NCBI GenBank assembly: GCA_041394725.1
Contig: JAWKHR010000037.1
Coordinates: forward strand, 1-64,000
From: JAWKHR01 sp041394725
GTDB lineage: Bacteria > Acidobacteriota > Vicinamibacteria > Vicinamibacterales > SCN-69-37
Length of the DNA: 64,000 nt
Direction of reading: 5' to 3'
In this document: in pieces, positions 46,391-54,388 of the stretch
Layout of the letters: each line of letters begins with the position of its first letter
Numbering within the stretch: the stretch's first letter is position 1
Notes under the pieces: model-generated
The model's input: only the letters and a program-made list of their open reading frames with translations
What the model was told of the DNA's origin: nothing
Database searches by the model: none
Made by a program: the position numbers and the translations under genes

Positions 46391-47488
46391 ATGGAGTTCA
46401 AGGACCACAACCTGACGCCGGCCGTGGACGTGCCGGGGCTGCGCTACGAGACACGGCCGATCGTGGACGAGGACGGGCGCGAGGTGCCGGGGCTGCACAC
46501 GGTCGTCATCACGCTCGACAACCCGTCGCAGCTCAACTCCTACACGACCGGGATGGTCAAGGGCGTGATCCTCGGCATGCGCCGGGCGTCGAACGACCGC
46601 GCGGCGGTCGCGGTGGTCTTCACCGGCGCGGGCTCGCGCGCCTTCTGCACCGGCGGCAACACGGCCGAGTACGCCGAGTACTACGCCGGCCGGCCCGAGG
46701 AATACCGGCAGTACATGCGGCTCTTCAACGACATGGTGAGCGCCATCCTGATGTGTGACAAGCCGGTCATCTGCCGCGTGAACGGCATGCGCATCGCCGG
46801 CGGCCAGGAAATCGGGATGGCCTGCGACTTCACGATCGCGCAGGACCTGGCGGTCTTCGGGCAGGCCGGTCCGCGACACGGCTCGGCGCCCGACGGCGGG
46901 TCCACGGACTTCCTGCCGCTCTTCGTCGGCATCGAGGCCGCGATGGAGAGCTGCACGCTCTGCGAGCACTGGAGCGCGCACAAGGCGAAGCGCCTGGGCC
47001 TGGTCACGGAGATCGTCCCGGGCCTCAAGGTGGATGACGCGTTCGTGCCGAACCCGCTGGTCGTGACCGATCGGTGGATCGACGGCCAGGGCCGGATCGT
47101 CTACGGCGACTTCAAGGCGGGCCCGGAGAAGGACGCCGGCAAGGCGCTGCTCGCACGCGGGGCCGTCGATCTCACTCTGCTCGACCAGGCCGTGGACCGC
47201 CTCGTGCTGAAGCTGGCGCAGACGATGCCGGGCTGCCTGTCGAAGACGGTGGAAAGCGTGCGCAAGCACAAGCTCGAGCACTGGGACCGGAACCGCGAGT
47301 CGAATCGCGCCTGGCTCGCGCTGAACATGATGACCGAGGCCCGCGCGGGCTTCCGCGCCTTCAACGAGGGATCGAAGGCGTGCCGCGAGGCCGACTTCCT
47401 GCTGCTCCGCCGCCGGCTGGCGGAGGGCGCGACGTGGGGCGACGCCCTGACCGAGGAGGTCATCGCGCGCGTCCACGCCGGCGTGTGA
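46391..47488 (+). CDS. oah: 6-oxocyclohex-1-ene-1-carbonyl-CoA hydrolase (ring-opening)
   Basis: A 365-residue crotonase-superfamily enzyme that adds water and hydrolyses the ring of 6-oxocyclohex-1-ene-1-carbonyl-CoA to 3-hydroxypimelyl-CoA. It is clearly longer than ordinary enoyl-CoA hydratases, near the roughly 375 residues known for Oah. Features: an N-terminal extension with VPGLHTVVITLDNPSQLNSY, the oxyanion-hole segment GSRAFCTGGNTAEYAEYYAG, RVNGMRIAGGQEIGMACDF, GPRHGSAPDGGSTDFLPL, and a long C-terminal helix region with MPGCLSKTVESVRKHK. ATG 46391 starts 2 bp after the had stop. Confidence 0.93.
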   Translation: MEFKDHNLTPAVDVPGLRYETRPIVDEDGREVPGLHTVVITLDNPSQLNSYTTGMVKGVILGMRRASNDRAAVAVVFTGAGSRAFCTGGNTAEYAEYYAGRPEEYRQYMRLFNDMVSAILMCDKPVICRVNGMRIAGGQEIGMACDFTIAQDLAVFGQAGPRHGSAPDGGSTDFLPLFVGIEAAMESCTLCEHWSAHKAKRLGLVTEIVPGLKVDDAFVPNPLVVTDRWIDGQGRIVYGDFKAGPEKDAGKALLARGAVDLTLLDQAVDRLVLKLAQTMPGCLSKTVESVRKHKLEHWDRNRESNRAWLALNMMTEARAGFRAFNEGSKACREADFLLLRRRLAEGATWGDALTEEVIARVHAGV

Positions 47489-47496
47489 GGACCCAG

Positions 47497-47982
47497 ATGC
47501 CGACCGCGACCGCCACCGCCCTGACGATCCGCGAGATCACCCCCCGCGACCGGCCCGCTGTGGTCCGGCTCGACGCGCTGCACACCGGCGAGCTGAAGCC
47601 GGCGTACTGGGCGGGCCTGTTTCGCGACTTCCTCCGCCCGCCCGACGACCGCGCGCGGGTCGGCCTCGTCGCGATGGCCGGCCGGGCCCTCGCCGGCTTC
47701 GTGCTCGCCGACGTGCGCGCCTTCGAGTTCGGGTCGGAACCGTGCGGGTGGATTCTCGAGATCGGCGTGGATCCGAAGTTCGCGCGGCAGCACGTCGCCA
47801 GCGACCTCCTCGCCGAGGCGTGCCGCCGCCTCCGCGCCTCGGGCGTCGAGACGATTCGCACGATGGTGCGCCGCACCAACGTGCCGATGCTGACCTTCTT
47901 CCGCACGAACGGGTTCTCGGGCGGACCGTACGTGCAGCTCGAGCAGACGTGGGATCCGACCGGGCCCGACGGGAGGTCGTGA
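47497..47982 (+). CDS. GNAT family N-acetyltransferase inside the benzoyl-CoA operon (first copy)
   Basis: A 161-residue GCN5-type acetyltransferase. It shows LTIREITPRDRPAVVRLDAL at the start, GFVLADVRAFEF, the core strand WILEIGVDPKFARQHVASDLL with the acetyl-CoA-binding loop (modified from the usual Q/RxxGxG/A: here R-Q-H-V-A), and FFRTNGF near the end. It starts 8 bp after oah and its stop overlaps the dch start as TGATG. In other bacteria GNAT enzymes acetylate acyl-CoA ligases or, in R. palustris, aminobenzoates. The target here is unknown. Confidence 0.85.
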   Translation: MPTATATALTIREITPRDRPAVVRLDALHTGELKPAYWAGLFRDFLRPPDDRARVGLVAMAGRALAGFVLADVRAFEFGSEPCGWILEIGVDPKFARQHVASDLLAEACRRLRASGVETIRTMVRRTNVPMLTFFRTNGFSGGPYVQLEQTWDPTGPDGRS

Positions 47983-48752
47983 TGGCCGAACCGGTGGTCG
48001 TGCAGCCGCTCGACGACGGCGCGTGGTGGCGCGTCACGATGGGCGGGTCGAAGGGCAACGTGCTGGACGCCGCCCTGATGGACGCGCTCGCCGGCGTCTT
48101 CGAACGGGCGCGGGAGACGCCGGCGGTCAGGGCGATCGTGCTCGAGGGCGCCGGCGCGCACTTCTCGTACGGCGCGAGCGTCACCGAGCACCTGCCGGAC
48201 CAGGTCGCGCGCATGCTCGCGCGGTTCCGCGGGCTCGTCCACACGGTGCTCGACAGCGGCGTCGTCGTTCTCGCGGCCGTCCGCGGCCAGTGCCTCGGCG
48301 GCGGCCTCGAGCTGGCCTGCCTGGCGCACCGAATCTTCGCGACGCCCGATGCCCGCCTCGGACAGCCCGAGATCGTGCTCGGCGTCTTTCCGCCGCTCGC
48401 CTCGGTCCTCCTGCCCGAACGCATCCGCCGCGGGCACGCCGAGGACCTGTGCCTCACGGGCCGGTCGGTCACGGGTGAGGACGCGCGCGCGATGGGCCTC
48501 GTGGACGAGCTGATCGCCGGCGACCCGGCCGAGGCCGCGCTGGCCTGGGCCCGCGAGCACCTGGCGGCGAAGTCCGCGTCCAGCCTGCGCCGCGCCGTCC
48601 GCGCGGTGCGCGCCGGCCTCGATCGGCGCCTCCGCGCGGACCTGCCGGCGCTCGAACGGCTCTACCTGGACGACCTGATGCGCACGCACGACGCCGTCGA
48701 GGGCCTGCAGGCCTTCCTCGACCGGCGTCCACCTGCATGGAGCCACCGATGA
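47982..48752 (+). CDS. dch: Cyclohexa-1,5-diene-1-carbonyl-CoA hydratase
   Basis: A 256-residue crotonase-type hydratase that adds water to the product of class I benzoyl-CoA reductase, giving 6-hydroxycyclohex-1-ene-1-carbonyl-CoA. The match to known Dch is strong: SKGNVLDAALMDAL, then GAHFSYGASVTEHLPD, VAAVRGQCLGGGLELA-type core (here LAAVRGQCLGGGLEL), and GQPEIVLGVFPPLASVLLPERI. Length is that of known Dch (about 258). It overlaps the upstream GNAT stop and the following bcrC start. With Had and Oah it forms the complete Thauera-type modified beta-oxidation set. Confidence 0.95.
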   Translation: MAEPVVVQPLDDGAWWRVTMGGSKGNVLDAALMDALAGVFERARETPAVRAIVLEGAGAHFSYGASVTEHLPDQVARMLARFRGLVHTVLDSGVVVLAAVRGQCLGGGLELACLAHRIFATPDARLGQPEIVLGVFPPLASVLLPERIRRGHAEDLCLTGRSVTGEDARAMGLVDELIAGDPAEAALAWAREHLAAKSASSLRRAVRAVRAGLDRRLRADLPALERLYLDDLMRTHDAVEGLQAFLDRRPPAWSHR

Positions 48753-49942
48753 CGACGACGCCCGACCCCGCGCCGGCGCCCGCGCTTGCCGACCTCGTCG
48801 ATCGCGCCGAGGCGCTCTACCGCGACTATCGCCTGGGCGCCGTCCGCGACTGGAAGGCCCGGACGGGCGGCCTCGCCATCGGCTACATGCCGATCTACGT
48901 GCCGTGCGAGCTGCTCGACGCGCAGGGCGTGCTGCCGGTCGGGCTGATGGGCGCGCGTGACGATCTGGAGATCATCCGCGGCGACGCGTACTACCAGTCC
49001 TACATCTGCCACATCCCGCGCAGCACGATCGAGCTCGGCCTGAACGGCAGTCTCGACGTGCTCGACGGCCTGCTCTTCCCCGCCATCTGCGACGTGATCC
49101 GCAACCTGTCGGGCATGTGGACGATGCTCTTCCCGGGAAAGTACGTGCGGTACCTGGACGTGCCGCAGAACTTCGAGCCCGGGATCGGCGGCCGGTTCTA
49201 TCGCCATGAGCTCGAGTCGCTGTCGGCCGACCTCACCGCGCGGGGCGCGGCGCCCTACGACGCGGAGGCCCTCCGCGCCTCGATCGCGCGTTACAACGCG
49301 TGGCGCCGGGTGGTCCGGGAGCTGTACGACCTGCGCGATCGACAGCCGTGGACGATCCCGACGTCCGAGCTGTACGTCCTGCTGCGCGCCACACTCGTGC
49401 TGCCCGTGGACGAGGCGACGCGATTCCTCGAGGACTACCGCGCCGCCGCGCTCGCCGCCACCGACCGCCAGCCGATGGACCAGGCGCGTGTCCTGCTGAC
49501 CGGGTCCTTCTGCGAGCAGCCGCCGATCGGCCTCCTCCGCACGCTCGAGCGCGCCGGCTGTTACATCGTGGACGACGACTTCGTGCAGATCAGCCGGTGG
49601 ATCACGTCGGACATCCCGACCGACGGCGACCCGCTCGAGCAGCTCGTGCTCGCGTTCCTCGACGACGCCATCGCGAGCCCGACGCGGTACCACGCGAAGG
49701 GCGAGAAGGGCGGCGAGCTGGCAGCGCGCGTCGAGGCGCGGAAGGCCGAGGGGGTGATCTTCTGCGCCCCGAGCTTCTGTGACCCCGCGCTTCTCGACCA
49801 GCCGATGGCCGTCGCCGCGATCGAGCGCCGCGGCATCCCGTGGACGGCGTTCAAGTACTCCGAGAACACCGGACAGTTCCAGGTCATCCGCGAGCAGGCG
49901 GGGACGTTCGCCGACTCGATCAAGCTCTGGAGTGGCGCATGA
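48749..49942 (+). CDS. bcrC: Benzoyl-CoA reductase subunit C
   Basis: A 397-residue subunit of ATP-dependent (class I) benzoyl-CoA reductase, in the 2-hydroxyacyl-CoA dehydratase D family. With BcrB it holds the substrate and iron-sulfur clusters where the ring is reduced. Landmarks: GYMPIYVPCELLDAQGVLPV, SYICHIPRSTIELG, PAICDVIRNLSGMW, VLLTGSFCEQPPIGLL, and a C-terminal PFCDP-like APSFCDPALLDQP. The several conserved cysteines are candidates for cluster ligands. ATG 48749 overlaps the dch stop as ATGA with GGAG 8 bp before. The ATG at 48737 is an alternative giving four more residues. The stop overlaps bcrB. Confidence 0.93.
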   Translation: MTTTPDPAPAPALADLVDRAEALYRDYRLGAVRDWKARTGGLAIGYMPIYVPCELLDAQGVLPVGLMGARDDLEIIRGDAYYQSYICHIPRSTIELGLNGSLDVLDGLLFPAICDVIRNLSGMWTMLFPGKYVRYLDVPQNFEPGIGGRFYRHELESLSADLTARGAAPYDAEALRASIARYNAWRRVVRELYDLRDRQPWTIPTSELYVLLRATLVLPVDEATRFLEDYRAAALAATDRQPMDQARVLLTGSFCEQPPIGLLRTLERAGCYIVDDDFVQISRWITSDIPTDGDPLEQLVLAFLDDAIASPTRYHAKGEKGGELAARVEARKAEGVIFCAPSFCDPALLDQPMAVAAIERRGIPWTAFKYSENTGQFQVIREQAGTFADSIKLWSGA

Positions 49943-51234
49943 GCAACGCTGGGACGAAGTCCCCCGAGATCAGAAAAGACGACAGCCAGGTGAGGCAGAA
50001 GGCGATGATCGCGCGGCATTTCGACCGCCTGGCCGCGGCGCCCGAGACCGGGGCGAAGAACGCCTACACGTTCGTTCCCGGCAACCTCACGGAGCTGCTC
50101 CTGAGCTTCGACCTGCTGCCCGTGCTGCCGGAGATCAACGCGCTGCAGTCGGCGATGCGCGGGAAGACCGCGGAGTACATCGCGACGGCCGAGAAGCTCG
50201 GCCACTCCGAGGACGTCTGCACCTACGTCAAGAGCGACATCGGCATGCTCCGGTCCGGCAACATCGGCCCGACCGGCCAGCGCCTGCCGAACCCGGACGT
50301 GCTGCTGCTCTCCTACACGGGCTGCTTCACCTTCATGAAGTGGTTCGAGCTGCTGCGCGAGGAGTACCACGCGCCGGTGGCGATGCTGCACGTGCCGTAT
50401 CAGCCCGACGGCCGGATCACGCCGGCCATGCGCGACTACGTCGTGCGACAGTTGCGCGACGACATCATCCCCGTCCTCGAGCGCGTGACCGGGCGGCGGT
50501 ACGACGAGGATCGACTGCGCGAGCACCTGGCCCGGTCGGCCCGCGCCGAGGAGGATCTGGTCTGGGTGCTGCAGTCGGCGAAGCACCGGCCGTCGCCGAT
50601 CGACAGTTACTTCGGCGCGGTCTACTACGTCGGCCCGATCTTCAGCGCGTTTCGCGGGACAGAGGACGCCGTCGGGTACTACCGGGCGCTGCGCGCGGAG
50701 ATTGCCGACCGAATGGCCCTGGGCCGCGGCCCGGTGACGCCCGACGGCGACGTCGAACGCGAGCGCTACCGGATCGTCGTCGAGGGTCCGCCGAACTGGA
50801 CCAGTTTCCGGCAGTTCTGGAAGATGTTCGCCGACGAGGGCGCGGTGGCGGTGGCCTCGACCTATTCCAAGGTCGGCGGCGTCTACGACCTGGGCTTCCG
50901 CCACGACCCGGACCATCCGCTCGAAACGCTGGCCGACTACTGCCTCGGCTGCTACACGAACCTCGGCCTGCCGACGCGCATCGACCTGCTGACGCGCTAC
51001 GTGAAGGAGTACGGGGCGGACGGGTTCCTCATCAATTCGGTGAAGAGCTGCAACTCGTTCAGCGCCGGCCAGCTCCACATCCTGCGCGAGGTCGAGGCGC
51101 GGTCGGGCCGGCCGGGTGGCTTCATCGAGAGCGACCTGGTGGATCCACGCTACTTCTCGGCGGCCAACATCAAGAACCGGCTCGAGTCGTACTTCCAGAT
51201 GCTCGAGCAGAAGCGACTGGGAGGTGCCGCGTGA
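49939..51234 (+). CDS. bcrB: Benzoyl-CoA reductase subunit B
   Basis: A 431-residue partner of BcrC in the substrate-binding half of class I benzoyl-CoA reductase, near the roughly 438 residues of known BcrB. Features: KAMIARHFDRLAAAPETGAKN, LLPVLPEINALQSAMRGK, DVCTYVKSDIGML, LLSYTGCFTFMKWFELL, FKTFADE-type WKMFADEGAVAVASTY, DYCLGCYTNLGLP and VKSCNSFSAGQLH. The cysteines in DVC, TGC, YCLGC and KSC are likely cluster ligands. ATG 49939 overlaps the bcrC stop and the end overlaps the bcrA GTG as GTGA. Confidence 0.93.
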   Translation: MSNAGTKSPEIRKDDSQVRQKAMIARHFDRLAAAPETGAKNAYTFVPGNLTELLLSFDLLPVLPEINALQSAMRGKTAEYIATAEKLGHSEDVCTYVKSDIGMLRSGNIGPTGQRLPNPDVLLLSYTGCFTFMKWFELLREEYHAPVAMLHVPYQPDGRITPAMRDYVVRQLRDDIIPVLERVTGRRYDEDRLREHLARSARAEEDLVWVLQSAKHRPSPIDSYFGAVYYVGPIFSAFRGTEDAVGYYRALRAEIADRMALGRGPVTPDGDVERERYRIVVEGPPNWTSFRQFWKMFADEGAVAVASTYSKVGGVYDLGFRHDPDHPLETLADYCLGCYTNLGLPTRIDLLTRYVKEYGADGFLINSVKSCNSFSAGQLHILREVEARSGRPGGFIESDLVDPRYFSAANIKNRLESYFQMLEQKRLGGAA

Positions 51235-52538
51235 ACTACACGGTCGGCATCGACCTCGGCTCGACGACCACGAAGGCGGTGGTGCTCGGGGAGGACGGCC
51301 ACGTCCTCGGCCGCGGCATCACGAACAGCCGCAGCAACTACGAGGTGGCCTGCCAGGTGGCGCTGGGCGAGGCGCTCGTCAACACGCGGTTCTCGCTCAT
51401 TCGCCACGAGCTCGCGCGGGCCGGCCTGTCGGCCGACGACCTGGCCGCGCGGCTCGCCGACCTGGAGCGCGCGTTCCGGGCGGGCCAGTACCGGTCGCAG
51501 CTCGTCGTCCTGGCCCGCGAGCTGGATCGCTTCGCCGGGCGCCTGCTGACCGGCGGCCGCGGACTTCGCCCCGCCGTCGGGCGCATCGCCGACCGGATGC
51601 GCGCGGAGGTCGACTCGCTCTTCGCCCCGGGAACCCGCCGGAAGAGCGATTTCTTCCGCGATCTGGCCGGCAGCCGGTACATGCCGCTCGCCGAGGCGGA
51701 CGCCCGCGACTCCGGCGTGAGTTTCGACCAGCTGCTCGGCCTGTTCGACAAGGCGATCCTGGACGTGGAGAACTCGGCCGAGGCCGCGGGCCGGTTCGAG
51801 GACCACATGCGCGCGGCGCTCGCGGCCTCCGGGCATGCGACCGATGCCCTGGCCGACGCGGTGACGCGGATCGCGGCGCTGGAGCTGCGGCAGGTCGCGT
51901 CGGTCGGCACGGGCTACGGCCGGGCGCGCCTGCCGTTCCCCGAGGCCAACATCAAGTCGGAAATTCTCTGCCACGGCCTGGGCGCCCACGCGATGTTCCC
52001 GGACACGCGCACCGTGCTCGACATCGGCGGCCAGGACACGAAAGCGATCCAGGTGGATGCGCAGGGCATCGTGACGTCGTTCCAGATGAACGATCGGTGC
52101 GCGGCCGGCTGTGGGCGGTACCTCGGCTACATCGCCGACGAGATGAACCTCGGCCTGCACGAGCTCGGCCCGCTGGCGTGCGAGTCGTCGCGGCCGGTGC
52201 GCATCAACTCGACCTGCACGGTCTTCGCCGGCGCCGAGCTGCGGGAACGGCTCTCGCTCGGCGAGCGTCGCGAGGACATCCTGGCCGGCCTGCACCGCGC
52301 CATCATCCTGCGCGCGATGTCGCTCATCGCGCGCTCCGGCGGCGTGACGGACCAGTTCACGTTCACCGGCGGCGTCGCGAAGAACCCGGCCGCCGTGGGC
52401 GCACTGCGAAGACTCCTGGTCGAGAATTACGGCGACGTGACGATGAACATCTCGGACGACTCGATCTACACGGGCGCGCTCGGCGCCGCGCTCTTCGCGT
52501 TGCGAAGCACGCAGCGGACGGCGACGGTGGTCCACTAG
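51231..52538 (+). CDS. bcrA: Benzoyl-CoA reductase subunit A (ATPase / electron activator)
   Basis: A 435-residue ASKHA-fold ATPase that, with BcrD, uses ATP to push electrons from ferredoxin to the BcrBC half. Motifs: phosphate 1 loop IDLGSTTTKAVV at residue 5, the region GTGYGRAR, adenosine-site DIGGQDTKAIQ, the cluster-binding DRCAAGCGRYLGY, NSTCTVFAGAEL and TGGVAKN. A helical insert at about residues 70-200, absent from BcrD, is the mark of BcrA rather than a dehydratase activator. Length agrees with known BcrA (about 438). GTG 51231 overlaps bcrB. It is followed by the largest gap in the operon. Confidence 0.94.
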   Translation: MNYTVGIDLGSTTTKAVVLGEDGHVLGRGITNSRSNYEVACQVALGEALVNTRFSLIRHELARAGLSADDLAARLADLERAFRAGQYRSQLVVLARELDRFAGRLLTGGRGLRPAVGRIADRMRAEVDSLFAPGTRRKSDFFRDLAGSRYMPLAEADARDSGVSFDQLLGLFDKAILDVENSAEAAGRFEDHMRAALAASGHATDALADAVTRIAALELRQVASVGTGYGRARLPFPEANIKSEILCHGLGAHAMFPDTRTVLDIGGQDTKAIQVDAQGIVTSFQMNDRCAAGCGRYLGYIADEMNLGLHELGPLACESSRPVRINSTCTVFAGAELRERLSLGERREDILAGLHRAIILRAMSLIARSGGVTDQFTFTGGVAKNPAAVGALRRLLVENYGDVTMNISDDSIYTGALGAALFALRSTQRTATVVH

Positions 52539-52607
52539 GACGGTTTCGAGGTCGAGCGCCGACGGGCTGGCGGGGCGGGAAGAGGGATCTGTAGTCTTTT
52601 TTTGGCC

Positions 52608-52680
52608 ATCGGCCAGTGACCGATACCATGCGTCAACGGCCGATTGTATGCGTCACTGACCCATTGAATGCGTCAGTGAG
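52608..52680. repeat. 20-bp direct-repeat array in the bcrA-bcrD gap
   Basis: Three exact-period 20-bp units cover 52621-52680, each with ATGCGTCA (52628, 52648, 52668) after a CGATT/CCATT-like half. A weaker unit (52601-52620, ATCGGCCA then GTGAC) precedes them. An inverted repeat ATCGGCC/GGCCGAT (52608-52614, 52638-52644) overlaps. It could be a set of regulator sites for bcrD, or the leftover end of an IS21-like element, which carry tandem end repeats. Confidence 0.75.
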
Positions 52681-52695
52681 TGAGCGGGGCGCAAC

Positions 52696-53607
52696 ATGAC
52701 AATACCCACCTCGGGCCCGGGGTCGCACGGCGACCGGATGCTCACCGGGGGGATCGACGTCGGCTCGGCCGTCGTCAAGGTCGTCGTCGTCGAGACGACC
52801 GGCGGCGGCGCTCCAGGTGCCCCCGGCGTGGCCGCGGACGGCCGCGATCGCCTGCTGGCCGGCCGCGCCGAGCGCATCCGGCGGCGCGACGTGGCGCCGC
52901 TCGTCCGGGACGTCTATCGCGACGTGCTCGCCGAGGCCGGCGTCGATGCCGGCGACCTCGCCTACGTCGCCACCACCGGCGAAGCCGAAGTCGTGCCATT
53001 CCGGACCGGGCACTTCTACGGCATGACGACGCACGCGCGGGGAGGGCTGTTCCTCGAGCCCGATGCCCGCGCGGTGATCGACATGGGGGCGCTGCACACG
53101 CGCGCGGTCGCCATGGACCCGCGCGGCAAGGTGCTCGGCTACCGGATGACCAGCCAGTGCGCGTCGGGATCGGGCCAGTTCCTCGAGAACATCGCGCGGT
53201 ACCTCGGCGTCTCCCTCGAGGAGATCGGCACGCTCTCGCAACAGGCCACGAAGCCCGAGGCCTGCTCGTCGATCTGCGCGGTGCTGGCCGAGACCGACGT
53301 GATCAACATGGTCTCGCGCGGCATCAGCCTCCCGGACATCCTCAAGGGCATCCACCTGTCGATGGCCGGTCGCGCGGCAAAGCTCATCCTGTCGATCGGG
53401 TCGCCGGACGTGGTGCTGATCACGGGCGGGCTGGCCGGCGACCAGGGATTGGTGGCCGCGCTGCGCGAGTCGGCGGCGAAGCTGGGCGCGTCGGTGGACA
53501 TCCGGGCACATCCACAGTCGATCCTCGCCGGCGCGCTCGGCGCCGCGCTCTGGGGCGCGTTCCGCGCGCGGCGACTGGGCGCCCTCCGGGATCGGGCGGC
53601 ATCATGA
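52696..53607 (+). CDS. bcrD: Benzoyl-CoA reductase subunit D (ATPase / electron activator)
   Basis: A 303-residue ASKHA ATPase, partner of BcrA. Motifs: GGIDVGSAVVKVVVVE near residue 18, ATTGEAEVVPF (in place of the more usual GYGR), VIDMGALHTRAVAM, the cluster Cys in TSQCASGSGQFLENIARY, CSSICAVLAETDVI, and VLITGGLAGDQGL. Known BcrD is about 282 residues. The start at 52696, after GAGCGGGGCG, gives 14 extra residues. ATG 52738 would give 289 and is possible. It ends in an ATGA overlap with the SDR gene. Unlike the rest of the operon it stands behind a 157-bp gap, so it may have extra control. Confidence 0.92.
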   Translation: MTIPTSGPGSHGDRMLTGGIDVGSAVVKVVVVETTGGGAPGAPGVAADGRDRLLAGRAERIRRRDVAPLVRDVYRDVLAEAGVDAGDLAYVATTGEAEVVPFRTGHFYGMTTHARGGLFLEPDARAVIDMGALHTRAVAMDPRGKVLGYRMTSQCASGSGQFLENIARYLGVSLEEIGTLSQQATKPEACSSICAVLAETDVINMVSRGISLPDILKGIHLSMAGRAAKLILSIGSPDVVLITGGLAGDQGLVAALRESAAKLGASVDIRAHPQSILAGALGAALWGAFRARRLGALRDRAAS

Positions 53608-54368
53608 ACGACGCGAGCGGCACGGGCGGCTCGACCGGCGCGGGCGCGGTGGACCTGCTGCGGCTCGACGGCCGCACGGCCGTCGTGGCCGGCGGCGCCG
53701 GCGCCATCGGCGCGGCCATCGCCGCCCGGCTCGCCGAGTGCGGCGCCACGGTCGTCGTGCTCGACCGTGCCGGTCGCGAAGGGCCGCCCGGCACCACGAC
53801 GATCGACTGCGACCTGACCGCGGGCGCCGGCGTCACCGCCGCGGTCGAGCGCGTGGTGGCCGACACGGGACGCCTCGACGTCGTCGTGCACGCGGCAGGG
53901 ATCACGCGCGACGGCCGGCTCTGGAAGCTGTCCGACGAGGACTGGCGCGCCGTGCAGGCCGTCAACCTCGACTCGGCGTTCGCTCTGCTGCGCGCCGCCA
54001 CGCCGGCGCTCCGGGCGCGCGGCGGCAGCGTGGTCTTCATCTCGTCCATCAACGGCGCGCGTGGCAAGGTCGGGCAGGCGGCGTACGCGGCGAGCAAGGC
54101 GGGCCTCGAGGCGCTCGCGCGGACGGCGGCGCGCGAACTCGGCGGCTCCGGCGTCCGCGTCAACGCCGTCGCGCCCGGATGGATCGACACGCCGATGACG
54201 GCCTCGGTGCCGGTGGAATTCCGGCAGCGCGCCCTCGACGAGACGGCCACGGGACGCCTGGGCGAGCCCGACGACGTCGCGCGGGCGGTGCTGTTCCTCG
54301 CCGGCGACCTGGCGCGTCACGTCACCGGGCAGGTGCTCCGGGTGGACGGCGGCCAGCTCATCGGATGA
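53604..54368 (+). CDS. SDR family oxidoreductase, probable 3-hydroxyacyl-CoA dehydrogenase
   Basis: A 254-residue short-chain dehydrogenase. Cofactor loop GGAGAIGAAIAARL near residue 31, VVHAAGITRDG, catalytic Ser in FISSINGARG, and YAASKAGLEALARTAA with Tyr and Lys, ending in a GQVLRVDGGQ strand. It overlaps bcrD and so belongs to the operon. The pathway's next step is oxidation of 3-hydroxypimelyl-CoA to 3-oxopimelyl-CoA, which this NAD(P)-dependent enzyme could perform. It is also similar to FabG-type reductases. The role is inferred from position. Confidence 0.82.
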   Translation: MNDASGTGGSTGAGAVDLLRLDGRTAVVAGGAGAIGAAIAARLAECGATVVVLDRAGREGPPGTTTIDCDLTAGAGVTAAVERVVADTGRLDVVVHAAGITRDGRLWKLSDEDWRAVQAVNLDSAFALLRAATPALRARGGSVVFISSINGARGKVGQAAYAASKAGLEALARTAARELGGSGVRVNAVAPGWIDTPMTASVPVEFRQRALDETATGRLGEPDDVARAVLFLAGDLARHVTGQVLRVDGGQLIG

Positions 54369-54388
54369 CACGCACGGGAGATGCAGCG

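Noticed and set aside
48749..52538. 2-hydroxyglutaryl-CoA or lactoyl-CoA dehydratase with activator
   Set aside because: Family is shared, but there are two different ATPase subunits, one with the BcrA-specific insert, and the neighbours are Dch, Oah and Had, which only make sense with benzoyl-CoA reductase.
52601..52680. CRISPR array
   Set aside because: Units are 20 bp and directly adjacent with no spacers of constant length, only three to four copies, and no cas genes nearby.
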